DNA of 64,000 bases from Brevibacterium sp. (GCF_031179145.1 NZ_JAPSIB010000002.1:62001-126000), one strand, 5' to 3'. Shown: positions 16,259 through 24,408, counted from the first letter of the stretch. The notes: generated from the letters alone by a model not told the origin. A program made the numbers and translations.

Positions 16259-17614
16259 ATGAAACGCGTCGTCGTCATCGGGGCCGGACCCCAAGGCCTG
16301 GCAGCTGCTGCCCATCTGCTCGAGCGCGGGCTCACCCCGCTCGTCCTCGAAGCGGGCCCGAGCCCGGCGTCGGCCGTGGCCGAATGGGCTCATGTGCGGC
16401 TGTTCTCCCCGTGGCCGGAGCTCACGGACGCCGCATCCCGGCGCCTGCTGGAGCAGTCGGGGTGGTTGGAGCCGACCGGCGCCATTCCGACCGGAAGGCA
16501 ATGGATCGACAACTACCTCGCTCCACTCGCCGACGCCCTCGGTGAGCACGTCCATTACGGGACGAGGGTCGTCGGCGTCGGCCGGAAGAGTCGCGATCTC
16601 ACTGTCGACTCGGGACGCGCCAAGCAGCCGTTCACCATCCACCTCGACCGCGATGGTGGTGGCGAGGAGCGGATCGAGGCCGACGCGGTCATCGACGCGT
16701 CCGGCACCTGGGGCTCCCCCAACCCTGCGGGCGCCGACGGGCTTCCCGCACTGGGCGAGACGGCCGCCGCCGCTGCCGGTGTGCTCGTTTCCGCGATTCC
16801 AACGATCGACGACGCAGCGCAGCTGTCGGGGCGGCACTCGGTCGTCATCGGAAGCGGCCACTCGGCGGCAACTGCCATCGGCCTGTTCGCCCGTGCGGTC
16901 GAGCGCGATCCTCACACGCGGGTGACGTGGGTTCTCCGCCGCGAATCGGTCGCCACTGCCTTCGGCGGCGGCGCCGCCGACGAGCTGCCCGAGCGCGGCG
17001 CACTGGGGCAGCGGGCGAAGAAGGCCGTCGACGACGGCCTCGTGGACCTGGTCACCGGTTTCCGCACCGCGGAGGTCGAGCTCGCCGGTGAGCGCGCCGT
17101 CATGGTCGCCGAGGACGGCCGCAGGATCGCTGAAGCCGACAAAGTCTTCGCACTGACAGGATTCCGACCGGACCTGTCCTTCCTGTCCGAAGTGCGCCTG
17201 AACCTCGATCCCCGACTCCAGGCGCCGCCGAAGGTGGCCCTCGAAGTCGACCCGAACATGCACTCCTGCGGATCGGTTCGCGCGACCGGCGCCGCCGATC
17301 TCGCCCACCCGGAGCCGGGCTTCTACATCGTCGGGGCGAAATCCTACGGACGAGCACCGACATTCCTCGCCCTCACCGGGTACGAGCAGGTGCGCAGCGT
17401 CGTCGCGGAGCTCGCCGGCGATCGGGAAGCGGCCGAACGCGTCGACCTCGTCCTCCCCGACACCGGCGTCTGTGGCGGCTCCGGCCAGTTCGACGCGCCG
17501 ACGGAGTCCCTCGCCGCCCCGACGGAGGTCCTGGACGCCCCGACGGAGATCGAGAGCTCATGCTGCACACCGGGACCTCGGACCATCCGGCTCGATTCGG
17601 GGAGGCCACGATGA
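16259..17614 (+). CDS. FAD/NAD(P)-binding oxidoreductase of an arsR-linked operon
   Basis: The 451-residue flavoprotein has the FAD motif VIGAGPQGLAAAAHLL (residues 5-20), a second nucleotide motif VVIGSGHSAATAIGLF near residue 205, and the RLFSPW segment shared with its downstream neighbour. The C-terminus is unusual: after VCGGSGQF come three in-frame APTE repeats and a terminal SSCC. The ATG at 16259 has TGGAGG 5 bases upstream; an ATG 12 bases earlier overlaps that site. The gene directly follows the ArsR operator, suggesting oxidation or other handling of trivalent (organo)arsenicals or thiols. The reaction is not known to me; members often carry only a generic oxidoreductase name. Confidence 0.8.
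   Translation: MKRVVVIGAGPQGLAAAAHLLERGLTPLVLEAGPSPASAVAEWAHVRLFSPWPELTDAASRRLLEQSGWLEPTGAIPTGRQWIDNYLAPLADALGEHVHYGTRVVGVGRKSRDLTVDSGRAKQPFTIHLDRDGGGEERIEADAVIDASGTWGSPNPAGADGLPALGETAAAAAGVLVSAIPTIDDAAQLSGRHSVVIGSGHSAATAIGLFARAVERDPHTRVTWVLRRESVATAFGGGAADELPERGALGQRAKKAVDDGLVDLVTGFRTAEVELAGERAVMVAEDGRRIAEADKVFALTGFRPDLSFLSEVRLNLDPRLQAPPKVALEVDPNMHSCGSVRATGAADLAHPEPGFYIVGAKSYGRAPTFLALTGYEQVRSVVAELAGDREAAERVDLVLPDTGVCGGSGQFDAPTESLAAPTEVLDAPTEIESSCCTPGPRTIRLDSGRPR
17495..17551 (+). repeat. 21-base in-frame tandem repeats in the flavoprotein C-terminus
   Basis: Units start at 17495, 17516 and 17537, each beginning GC(G/C)CCGACGGAG and encoding A-P-T-E-x-L-(A/D). The third unit is partial. They lie between the VCGGSG motif and the terminal Cys-Cys. 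Confidence 0.8.
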
Positions 17615-18708
17615 GTCGCGGCCGCCTTCTCATCATCGGCGGCGGCCAGTCGGGGCTGGCTGCGGCCCGCGCCGGGCTCGAGAGCGGGTGGGATCCCCTG
17701 GTCCTCGAAGCGGGACCGGCGACCGAGGGCTCGTGGCCACGCTATTACGACAGTCTGCGGCTGTTCTCGCCCCGTCGCTTCTGCGGCTTTCCCGGGCGCC
17801 CCTTCCCGGGTGATCCCGCAGGGTATCCGAGCCGCGACGAGGTCGCCGCATTCCTGCGCGGCTATGCCGATCGGCTCGGCATCGAGGTGCGCACCGGTGC
17901 TCGCGTCCTTGCAGTCACCGTCGATGGCCCCGGCTTCGTCGCCGAACTCGCCGACGGCGGACAGGTGACAGGCGACGCGGTGATCGCAGCGACCGGGTCA
18001 TTCGCCCGCCCCCATCTTCCACACCTTCCCGGACAGGACTCCTATGGCGGGAGGCTTCTGCACGTCGCCGACTACCGCTCCCCCGAGAGATTCGCCGGGC
18101 AGCGAGTGCTGGTGGTGGGAGCCGGCAACTCCGCCGTCCAGGTCGGCTGCGAGCTCGCCGAGGTCGCTCGAACGTCGCTGGCGGTGCGCAGCCCGATCCG
18201 ATTCGCACCCCAGGTGATCGGCGGCCGTGATCTGCACTGGTGGTTGGCGCGCACCCGCGCCGACTTCCTGCCGCCGGTGGTGATCAATCGCCTGGCACCC
18301 GGCGTTCCGGTGATCGATTCCGGACGGCTGCGCGAATCGGTGGACGCCGGGAGACCGGACCAGCGCCGACTGTTCTCCTCGTTCACCTCGGATGGCGTGG
18401 TTTGGGACGACGGTGCAGACGAACGAGTCGATTCGGTGGTCTTCGCGACCGGCTACCGACCGCATCTGCCCTATCTGTCCGCTCTCGGGGTCCTCGACGA
18501 GTACGGCCTGCCACGACATCGCCACGGAATCTCAACCGACCGCCCCGGGCTGGGATACCTCGGCCTGGAGTTCCAACGGTCGATCTCGTCGAACACGCTG
18601 CGCGGCGTCCATCGCGATGCGTTCGGCGTCATCGGCGCGTTGACCGGCCAACGGCGGCGGACGAGGATCGGCCAGCCATTGCGGATGAGGACCGGCCGGT
18701 TCCGGTGA
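17611..18708 (+). CDS. Flavin monooxygenase, ArsO-like
   Basis: The 365-residue two-Rossmann flavoprotein has IIGGGQSGLAAARAGL at the N-terminus (FAD) and LVVGAGNSAVQVGCELAE near residue 160 (NAD(P)H), with the ATGYRPHLPYL motif near the end. This is the layout of single-component flavin monooxygenases related to ArsO, found in several bacterial ars operons. The ATG overlaps the upstream stop (ATGA, 17611-17614) and has GGGGAGG before it, so the two flavoproteins are translationally coupled. Proposed roles of ArsO-type proteins in metalloid resistance are not settled; the function here rests on the ArsR neighbour. Confidence 0.8.
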   Translation: MSRGRLLIIGGGQSGLAAARAGLESGWDPLVLEAGPATEGSWPRYYDSLRLFSPRRFCGFPGRPFPGDPAGYPSRDEVAAFLRGYADRLGIEVRTGARVLAVTVDGPGFVAELADGGQVTGDAVIAATGSFARPHLPHLPGQDSYGGRLLHVADYRSPERFAGQRVLVVGAGNSAVQVGCELAEVARTSLAVRSPIRFAPQVIGGRDLHWWLARTRADFLPPVVINRLAPGVPVIDSGRLRESVDAGRPDQRRLFSSFTSDGVVWDDGADERVDSVVFATGYRPHLPYLSALGVLDEYGLPRHRHGISTDRPGLGYLGLEFQRSISSNTLRGVHRDAFGVIGALTGQRRRTRIGQPLRMRTGRFR

Positions 18709-18727
18709 CCGGAGAGATCGTGAATGA

Positions 18728-18760
18728 GAAGAACCCCCACCCATTGGGTGGAGGTTCTTC
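18728..18760. terminator. Hairpin between the ArsO-like gene and tRNA-Met
   Basis: The arms gaagaacc-ccaccc and gggtgg-ggttcttc pair with one C/A mismatch over an ATT loop. The hairpin starts 20 bases after the flavoprotein stop and also lies just past the 3' end of the minus-strand tRNA, so it can serve both convergent units. Confidence 0.65.
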
Positions 18761-18769
18761 CGACTCGAG

Positions 18770-18843
18770 TAGCGGGAGGGAGGCTCGATCTCCCGACCTC
18801 ACGATTATGAGTCGTGCGCTCTAACCAGCTGAGCTACCCCGCC
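18770..18843 (-). tRNA. tRNA-Met (CAT), elongator type
   Basis: The 74-nt cloverleaf on the minus strand starts GGCGGGG and ends TCCCGCT plus discriminator A; CCA is not encoded. Anticodon stem CACGA/TCGTG closes the loop CTCATAA, giving CAT. The acceptor starts with a G1-U72 wobble and the D-arm reads AGCTCAGCTGGTTAGAGC, as in actinobacterial elongator tRNA-Met. A lysidine-type tRNA-Ile2 is less likely on overall similarity. Confidence 0.9.
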
Positions 18844-18876
18844 TCGATATCGTGTGCCGTTTTCACGCGGCACGAG

Positions 18877-18949
18877 AGCCCCGAAAGGGAATCGAACCCT
18901 TGACCTTCTCCTTACCATGGAGATGCTCTGCCGACTGAGCTATCGGGGC
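18877..18949 (-). tRNA. tRNA-Thr (GGT)
   Basis: The 73-nt cloverleaf on the minus strand has acceptor GCCCCGA pairing with TCGGGGC and discriminator T. Anticodon stem TCTCC/GGAGA encloses ATGGTAA, giving anticodon GGT. The T-loop TTCGATT follows stem AAGGG. It lies 33 bases upstream of tRNA-Met on the same strand, so the two are probably cotranscribed. Confidence 0.93.
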
Positions 18950-19043
18950 AACAGGTAAGAATTTACACGCTCGGATGCGAACAGGGCAAATCGGTCTCCG
19001 GTGACGTCCGTCACAGGTTCGCCGATGTCCGCAGCACCGCCTG

Positions 19044-19084
19044 GCGCACCGGGTCGAAGCGGTCAGCGCACCGGGTCGAAGCGG
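19044..19084. repeat. 22-base tandem duplication at the GDPD stop codon
   Basis: The 19-base string gcgcaccgggtcgaagcgg occurs at 19044-19062 and again at 19066-19084, separated by tca, which is the TGA stop of the minus-strand phosphodiesterase. The repeat period is 22 bases, so the duplication changes the reading frame. Confidence 0.95.
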
Positions 19085-19863
19085 CTCGCGAGGTACCCCT
19101 GGAGCCTGCCCGGATGATTGGTGATGACACCGTCGACCTCGGCGTCGAGGAGCTCGCGCCATTTGTTCATCGCATCGACGGTCCAGACGAACACGCCGAG
19201 GTCGTTGTCCCGGATCTCGGAGACGACGGACTTGCGCATCGTGAATCCCTTGTACGAGGGGTTGACTGCCACGGCGCCGAGTTCCCTGGCGATCTCGATG
19301 TCCTCGGGCCGTGGCACCATCCGGAGCAGGAACCGGGCGACCATGGGCAGGAGGTCGCGACAGGCGGCCAGGGTCTCGGTGCGGAACGACTGGACCACCA
19401 TCCGGTCGGCGGTCCCCGTCTCGACAACGAGCTCGGAGATCCGGGCCACCGCACCTGGCGACCACTCCCCTTTGAGCTCGAGGAGGAGCTCACCGCCGTG
19501 GTGCTGGAAGCTGCGCATCACGGCGGCCAGCGTCGGGATCCTGATCCCGGTGTAGCCTGGCCCCATCCACGAGCCCGCGTCGACGAAGGAGAGCTCCTCG
19601 GCGGTGAGGTTGACGACGGGACCCTTCCGGTTCGTCGTCCGGTCGAGGTCGGGGTCATGAAGGACGATCGGCACGCCGTCGGCGCTCGTCGAGGCGTCGA
19701 TCTCGATGAAGTCGACATCCAGTGCTCGCGCGGCGTCGACGGCGGCCAGACTGTTCTCGGGAACCACCGCCGAATAGCCCCGATGGGCGATGACGAGCGG
19801 GCGGGTGGTCGTGCCGGGCCGCTCGCTGATTCCTCGTTCGAGCAGGAACTGACGAAAACTCAT
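19063..19863 (-). CDS. Glycerophosphodiester phosphodiesterase
   Basis: The 266-residue GDPD-family TIM barrel hydrolyses glycerophosphodiesters to glycerol-3-phosphate and an alcohol. The catalytic set is visible: AHRGYSAVVPENS (first His and Glu), EIDASTSADGVPIVLHDPDLDRTT (metal acids and second His), and LELKGE. No signal peptide is present, so it is cytoplasmic, for phospholipid headgroup turnover. The C-terminus ends RFDPVR directly before a TGA created by a 22-base duplication. Without the duplication the frame would read on for ten more residues (QAVLRTSANL), so the end appears to have been changed recently. Barrel motifs are intact and activity is probably kept. Confidence 0.88.
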   Translation of the reverse strand: MSFRQFLLERGISERPGTTTRPLVIAHRGYSAVVPENSLAAVDAARALDVDFIEIDASTSADGVPIVLHDPDLDRTTNRKGPVVNLTAEELSFVDAGSWMGPGYTGIRIPTLAAVMRSFQHHGGELLLELKGEWSPGAVARISELVVETGTADRMVVQSFRTETLAACRDLLPMVARFLLRMVPRPEDIEIARELGAVAVNPSYKGFTMRKSVVSEIRDNDLGVFVWTVDAMNKWRELLDAEVDGVITNHPGRLQGYLASRFDPVR

Positions 19864-20104
19864 ACACCCACACTATGCCCTGCCGGTTCGCCCCTGCGCT
19901 GCTCTGCCGCTTCATCTCTGTGATGCCCTCAGAACCTCCCCTCCCGCGTCTTGGATTCTGAGAAGCACATGGTCATATGGCGTATGCAGGCAATAGCCTC
20001 TACCCCAACGAGTTTCTTCTCCTCTTCCAGCGAAGCCTGGGAATCTTGCCGGTGAAGCCAGGGAACCGAGACTTGCGACCAATGACTTCTTCGAAAGGTC
20101 ACCC

Positions 20105-21277
20105 ATGGAAGCGATATTCGCCGCCGCCGTCATCCTCGCCTTCATCGCCCTCGGCGAACTGGTGTCGATCTGGTCCAAGGCCCGCATCCCCAGCCTGCTC
20201 GTGGCGATGCTGGGAATCTTCATCTTCGCCAAGATCGGCGTCGTCCCGACCTCGGTCGTCGACGATTCGATGCTCGTGCAGATCTACACGATCCTCGTGG
20301 CGCCGCTGCTCTTCCACATGGGGTCGCTGATCCCCCTGCGCACAATGCTCAAGCAGTGGCGCTCCGTGATCATCACGGTCTCCGGCATGCTCGTCGCCGT
20401 CCTCCTGCTCCTCCTCGTCGTCGCCCCGCTGTTCGGCTTCGAGACCTTCGTCGCCGGGGCCGGGCCCTTGGCCGGCGGCATCGTCGCAACCAGCCTGACC
20501 ACGGAGGGCCTGACCGCCACAGGAGCGGCCTCGGCGGTCATCGTCCTCCCGGCGCTGGTGCTCATGCTCCAGTCCCTGCCGTCGATGCCGCTGACGAACT
20601 TCCTCCTCCGCCGGTTCGCCACGAAGCTGCGCGACAGCGGCGAGCTCCACGCCCTCGCCCTCCAGCATCACCGGGACGAGGAGGTGGCTGCGAGCAAGAA
20701 GAAACTCGTCACCCTCCCCCACTATCTCGTCGACAACCAGCTGTTCATGCTCTTCGCGATCCTCGTCGGCGGTTCGGCCGCCACACTTCTGGCGATCCCG
20801 ACCCACATTCCCGCCTCGATCCTCGCCCTCATCCTCGGCATCGCCTCGACGACCATCGGACTGACGCCGGAACGGGTGATGGAGAAGTCGAGCTCCTTCG
20901 GCATCGCCATGGCCGGCGTCATCGCCATCGTCATGGCTCCCCTGGTCACCGCCTCGGTGCAGGACGTCATCACTGCGTTCCTGCCCACGCTCACGATCCT
21001 CGTCATCGGCGGCACGGGCATCGTCATCGGTGGTCTCCTCGCGACGAAGCTGCTGCACTGGAGAGCTCCCCTGGGCATGTCTGTGGCACTGACGGCGATG
21101 TACGGCTTCCCCGCCGACTACCTGCTCACCCATGAGGTCGCCCGCTCGGTGGGCCGCGACCGGGACGAGAAGGAAGCCCTCCTCAACGTCATGCTGCCAC
21201 CGATGCTCGTCGGCGGCTTCACCGCCGTCAGCAGCGGCTCCATCGTCATCGCCAGCGTCCTGGTCGGATTGCTGTGA
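20105..21277 (+). CDS. Multi-pass membrane transporter-like protein
   Basis: The 390-residue, very hydrophobic protein has about ten membrane segments in two halves and a cytoplasmic loop rich in charged residues near 175-205 (RRFATKLRDSGELHALALQHHRDEEVAASKKK split by short turns). Each half contains a Gly/Thr-rich stretch (GGIVATSLTTEGLTATGAAS in the first, SSGSIVIASVLVGLL at the end), as in ion-coupled transporters. I do not recognise the family. The ATG has AAAGG 7 bases upstream. Its TGA overlaps the GTG start of an M20 amidohydrolase, so the likely pairing is uptake of an N-acyl amino acid or short peptide and its hydrolysis. Confidence 0.7.
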   Translation: MEAIFAAAVILAFIALGELVSIWSKARIPSLLVAMLGIFIFAKIGVVPTSVVDDSMLVQIYTILVAPLLFHMGSLIPLRTMLKQWRSVIITVSGMLVAVLLLLLVVAPLFGFETFVAGAGPLAGGIVATSLTTEGLTATGAASAVIVLPALVLMLQSLPSMPLTNFLLRRFATKLRDSGELHALALQHHRDEEVAASKKKLVTLPHYLVDNQLFMLFAILVGGSAATLLAIPTHIPASILALILGIASTTIGLTPERVMEKSSSFGIAMAGVIAIVMAPLVTASVQDVITAFLPTLTILVIGGTGIVIGGLLATKLLHWRAPLGMSVALTAMYGFPADYLLTHEVARSVGRDRDEKEALLNVMLPPMLVGGFTAVSSGSIVIASVLVGLL

Positions 21278-22497
21278 GACCGGATCTCCTCGCCGAGGCG
21301 GCCGAACTCCTGCCCGAACTGCAGACCCTGCGCCGGCAGCTCCACGCGGAGCCCGAAGTCGGCCTCGACCTCCCCCGCACCCAGGCGATGGTCCTTGAGG
21401 CGCTCACCGGACTGGATCTCGAAGTGAGCACGGGGACGGGGACCACCTCGGTGGTGGCGGTGCTGCGGGGCACACATCCAGCACGAGCCCGCGCGGGGGC
21501 ACCGGCGGTGCTGCTGCGCGGAGACATGGACGCGCTGCCCGTCGAAGAGCTCACGGACGAGCCGTTCCGGGCGAGGAACGGGATGATGCACGCCTGCGGC
21601 CACGACCTGCACACGGCAGGGCTCGTCGGTGCGGCCAGGCTCCTCCACGCCCGGCGCGCAGAGCTCACCGGTGACATCGTGTTCATGTTCCAGCCCGGCG
21701 AGGAGGGGTACAACGGTGCCTCGGTGATGATCGCGGAGGGAGTCCTCGACGCCGCCGGTCCACGCGTGAGCGCGGCCTATGGAGTGCACGTCCACGTCGG
21801 CGAGCGCGGAGTCGTGTCGACGAAGCCGGGCACACTGCAAGCCGGGGCGAACGAACTGCACGTCACCATCCACGGCCGCGGCGGGCACGGATCCCAGCCG
21901 CAGACCGCCGTCGACCCTGTCCCCGCGCTGGCCGAACTCGTCACGGCCCTGCAGAACATGGTCAGCCGGCGCATCGACGTCTTCGATCCGATCGCCCTGT
22001 CCGTCACCCAGCTGCGAGCTGGTGACGCGATCAACGTCATCCCCGCCTCGGCGTCCCTGGGGGCCACGGTCCGCACCCTCTCGCCGGAGTCCGTCGACAT
22101 CGTGCGCACGCAGTCGCAGCGTCTGGCCCGGGGCATCGCGGAGGCCCATGGCTGCACCGCCGAGGTGGACTTCGAGGTGAAGTACCCGGTGACGGTCAAC
22201 GACGACGCCGAGACCGCATGGGTGCTCGAGGAGCTGCGAGGGCTGCTCGGTCCCGAGAGGGTTGAGGTCGCCGCGCAGCCGATCATGCCCAGCGAGGACT
22301 TCTCGTTCGTCCTCCAGGAGGTGCCGGGCACGTACATGATGCTCGGGGCCGAGCGCACGGACGTGCCCGCGGAGAGGCAGGGGAACAACCACTCCCCGTT
22401 CGTCGTCTTCGACGACTCCGTGCTCGGCGATCAGGCCGCGCTGCTGGCGCACCTGGCGATCGAGCGGCTGCGCCGCACAGGTCCGGCCGGCGCCTGA
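21274..22497 (+). CDS. M20D-family amidohydrolase (N-acyl-amino-acid hydrolase)
   Basis: The 407-residue metallo-amidohydrolase is related to hippurate hydrolase, IAA-amino acid hydrolases and AbgA/AbgB. Metal-site motifs are GDMDALPVEE (residues 83-92), MMHACGHDLHTAG with Cys108/His110, and QPGEEGYNGA with Glu143/Glu144. A dimerisation domain lies in the middle, and a C-terminal PSEDFSFVLQ metal motif follows. The GTG start overlaps the transporter stop (GTGA), giving tight coupling. It would release an amino acid from an N-acyl or amide-linked substrate brought in by the upstream membrane protein. No signal peptide. Confidence 0.88.
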   Translation: MRPDLLAEAAELLPELQTLRRQLHAEPEVGLDLPRTQAMVLEALTGLDLEVSTGTGTTSVVAVLRGTHPARARAGAPAVLLRGDMDALPVEELTDEPFRARNGMMHACGHDLHTAGLVGAARLLHARRAELTGDIVFMFQPGEEGYNGASVMIAEGVLDAAGPRVSAAYGVHVHVGERGVVSTKPGTLQAGANELHVTIHGRGGHGSQPQTAVDPVPALAELVTALQNMVSRRIDVFDPIALSVTQLRAGDAINVIPASASLGATVRTLSPESVDIVRTQSQRLARGIAEAHGCTAEVDFEVKYPVTVNDDAETAWVLEELRGLLGPERVEVAAQPIMPSEDFSFVLQEVPGTYMMLGAERTDVPAERQGNNHSPFVVFDDSVLGDQAALLAHLAIERLRRTGPAGA

Positions 22498-22510
22498 GGC
22501 GCGGTTCAGT

Positions 22511-22690
22511 TCACTCCCTGCGTCGCTCGCGCCAGTGCGCCACCTCCGCCTCGACAATGCGAGGCGGGGTGAAGACGGGAGGACCTTGGCGCAGGTCAAT
22601 GGCTGCCGCCCGCACGCGTGCGTTGAAGCCGGCGAAGTCGCCGCGGACGATGGCGTCCTCGAGCGCGGAGAGGACGATCGCATTCCTCCC
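22511..22690 (-). pseudogene. Possible small minus-strand coding remnant
   Basis: Read on the minus strand, the frame ending at TGA 22511-22513 gives a coding-like peptide (AIVLSALEDAIVRGDFAGFN, then a tail ending EVAHWRERRRE) with strong G/C at third positions. It has no ATG or TTG, and its only GTG (22615) is too far in. An AAGGGAGGA ribosome site followed by ATG at 22683 sits one frame out, so a one-base deletion just after the start would explain the pattern. The competing plus-strand frame here looks like antisense. No family recognised. Confidence 0.3.
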
Positions 22691-22733
22691 TTCCGAGCGA
22701 CGACGGGCTGCGAGTCTGGCCCCAGAGGAGTCG

Positions 22734-23561
22734 TTGTGGACATGGGGCGATCATGATGTCCACATCGCGCGGGCACGGCGGCCGCAGGCCGCGGCACGGC
22801 TGCTCGTCGTCCACGGCGCGGGCGGTCACAGCGGCGCCCTGTGGCCCCTGGCTGCGCTGCTGGCCGAGGACGGTCTCGATGTCACAACGCTCGATCTGCC
22901 CTTGTACGGCCGCACGATCTCGCGGGATCCGCGGGGAGTGCGTTACGACGACTGGGTCCGGCTGCTCGGCGACCTGGTTGCCGCCGAGAACGACGGCCGG
23001 CCGCTGATTCTGCTCGGTGCGAGCATGGGTGGGATGCTCGCGTATGAAGTCGCCGCACGGTCCTCCCACGTGGCCGCAGTCGTCGCCACCTGCCTGCTCG
23101 ATCCCAGGGACCCTCGGGCCCGAGCGCACATGACCCGCTACGGACGGCTGGGGGCCGCGGCCGGTCCGTTGGCGTCCCTCGTCCGCGGTCCACTGAGGGG
23201 GGCGATGGTTCCGATGGCGCTGGTGGCGAAGATGTCGAAGATGAGCCGAGATCCCCAACTGTCGAAGCTCTGCGCCGCCGACCCAGCGGGAGGCGGAGCG
23301 CGTGTCCCGCTGGGATTCCTCGCCTCGTACCTGCAGTATCGGCATGTCGCTCCCGAGAAGATGCGAACACCTCTCACCCTTGCCCACCCGGAGCTGGATG
23401 ACTGGACGCCGCTGTCCCTCAGCCTGCGCGTGGCGCAGCGAACATCGGATGGGAGCACTGTCGTCGTCCTCCGCGAATGCGGTCACTTTCCGATCGAAGA
23501 GCCTGGGATCTCGGACCTCCGTGAGGCCATCTCGGAAGTTGCGAACCAGCTGGCGGAATGA
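22734..23561 (+). CDS. Alpha/beta-fold hydrolase
   Basis: The protein of about 275 residues has VVHGAGGHSGALWPL as oxyanion-hole region, nucleophile elbow GASMGGM and a late histidine in CGHFPIEEPG. The TTG at 22734 follows AGAGGAG and places the first beta-strand (WTWGDHDVHIARARR) at the N-terminus as expected. In-frame ATGs at 22557, 22599 and 22650 would add a low-complexity, arginine-rich extension over a region that reads better on the other strand. The start is therefore uncertain but the body is secure. Lipase/esterase-type activity is generic and the substrate unknown. Confidence 0.75.
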   Translation: MWTWGDHDVHIARARRPQAAARLLVVHGAGGHSGALWPLAALLAEDGLDVTTLDLPLYGRTISRDPRGVRYDDWVRLLGDLVAAENDGRPLILLGASMGGMLAYEVAARSSHVAAVVATCLLDPRDPRARAHMTRYGRLGAAAGPLASLVRGPLRGAMVPMALVAKMSKMSRDPQLSKLCAADPAGGGARVPLGFLASYLQYRHVAPEKMRTPLTLAHPELDDWTPLSLSLRVAQRTSDGSTVVVLRECGHFPIEEPGISDLREAISEVANQLAE

Positions 23562-23618
23562 CGACCGCTCACTCCCGCCGAGGGCACAGTGCCTTGGATA
23601 TGGAAGAAGCAGACATGA

Positions 23619-23662
23619 AAGAAGCCCTGTGATCAACGTTTCCGCCGATCACAGGGCTTCTT
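23619..23662. terminator. Strong bidirectional hairpin before tRNA-Tyr
   Basis: A perfect 16-bp stem (aagaagccctgtgatc / gatcacagggcttctt) encloses a 12-base loop. It lies between the stop of the alpha/beta hydrolase and the 3' end of the minus-strand tRNA-Tyr, and can terminate both. Confidence 0.85.
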
Positions 23663-23670
23663 CGTTCCCG

Positions 23671-23752
23671 TGGCAGATGCAGGATTCGAACCTGCGAAGG
23701 CAATGCCGGCTGATTTACAGTCAGCTCCCTTTGGCCGCTCGGGCAATCTGCC
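23671..23752 (-). tRNA. tRNA-Tyr (GTA)
   Basis: An 82-nt class II tRNA on the minus strand. Acceptor GGCAGAT pairs with ATCTGCC and discriminator is A. The anticodon loop CTGTAAA in stem CTGA/TCAG gives GTA. A long variable arm (CCGGCATTGCCTTCG) and T-loop TTCGAAT are present. Confidence 0.95.
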
Positions 23753-23916
23753 GGGATTCGTGCGCTGGGCACTCGAAAAAGAATACTAGGACTTTCGCCG
23801 ATTTCCAAAAGAGAATCCGGGCCCCACGCCATTTTTGGACGCAGATCACATTTGCGGGTCTCGACTAGACTTGAGGACCAGAAATGCAAGAGGTCCGCCC
23901 AATCGAAGGAGTATCC

Positions 23917-24408
23917 GTGGCCAGCGAGTCATCGTTCGACATCGTCAGCAAGGTCGACCGGCAGGAGGCCGACAACGCGCTCAACCAGGCAGCCAAGGAG
24001 ATCAACTCCCGCTACGACTTCCGTGGCACGGATGCCTCGATCGCCTGGAGCGGCGAGAAGGTGCTGATGAAGGCCAGCAGCGACGACCGGGTCGCAGCGA
24101 TCCTCGACGTGTTCCAGTCGAAGCTGGTCAAGCGAGGCATCTCACTCAAGTCCCTCGACCTCGGTGATCCCTATCCCTCCGGCAAGGAGTACCGCCAGGA
24201 GGCGACCATCAAGGAGGGCATCGACAAAGAGAACGCGAAGAAGATCTCGAAGATCATCCGCGACGAGGGACCCAAGGGAGTCAAGGCCCAGATCCAGGGC
24301 GATGAGCTGCGCGTGAGCTCGAAGAAGCGCGACGACCTCCAGGAGGTCATCGCGCTTCTCAAGGGCAAGGATCTCGACGTCGACCTGCAGTTCACGAACT
24401 ACCGCTGA
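23917..24408 (+). CDS. yajQ: YajQ-family nucleotide-binding protein
   Basis: The 163-residue protein has two ferredoxin-like domains ([20 protein letters not shown] at the start; [20 protein letters not shown] in the middle), which is the full YajQ family. Members bind RNA or nucleotides, and some bind cyclic di-GMP as transcription co-regulators; the actinobacterial role is unclear. The GTG at 23917 has CGAAGGA 6 bases before it and gives the usual length; an in-frame ATG at 23884 would add 11 non-conserved residues. The last 10 bases overlap the convergent tctA gene. Confidence 0.9.
   Translation: MASESSFDIVSKVDRQEADNALNQAAKEINSRYDFRGTDASIAWSGEKVLMKASSDDRVAAILDVFQSKLVKRGISLKSLDLGDPYPSGKEYRQEATIKEGIDKENAKKISKIIRDEGPKGVKAQIQGDELRVSSKKRDDLQEVIALLKGKDLDVDLQFTNYR

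Noticed and set aside
15824..17308. Long N-terminal extension of ArsR (494 codons)
   Set aside because: The extension runs antisense through the divergent flavoprotein gene; the ATG at 16171 gives a normal-length ArsR.
18770..18843. Reading the CAT tRNA as tRNA-Ile2 or initiator tRNA-Met
   Set aside because: The acceptor begins with a G1-U72 pair and the D- and anticodon arms match elongator tRNA-Met; the initiator C1/A72 mismatch and GGG/CCC anticodon stem are absent.
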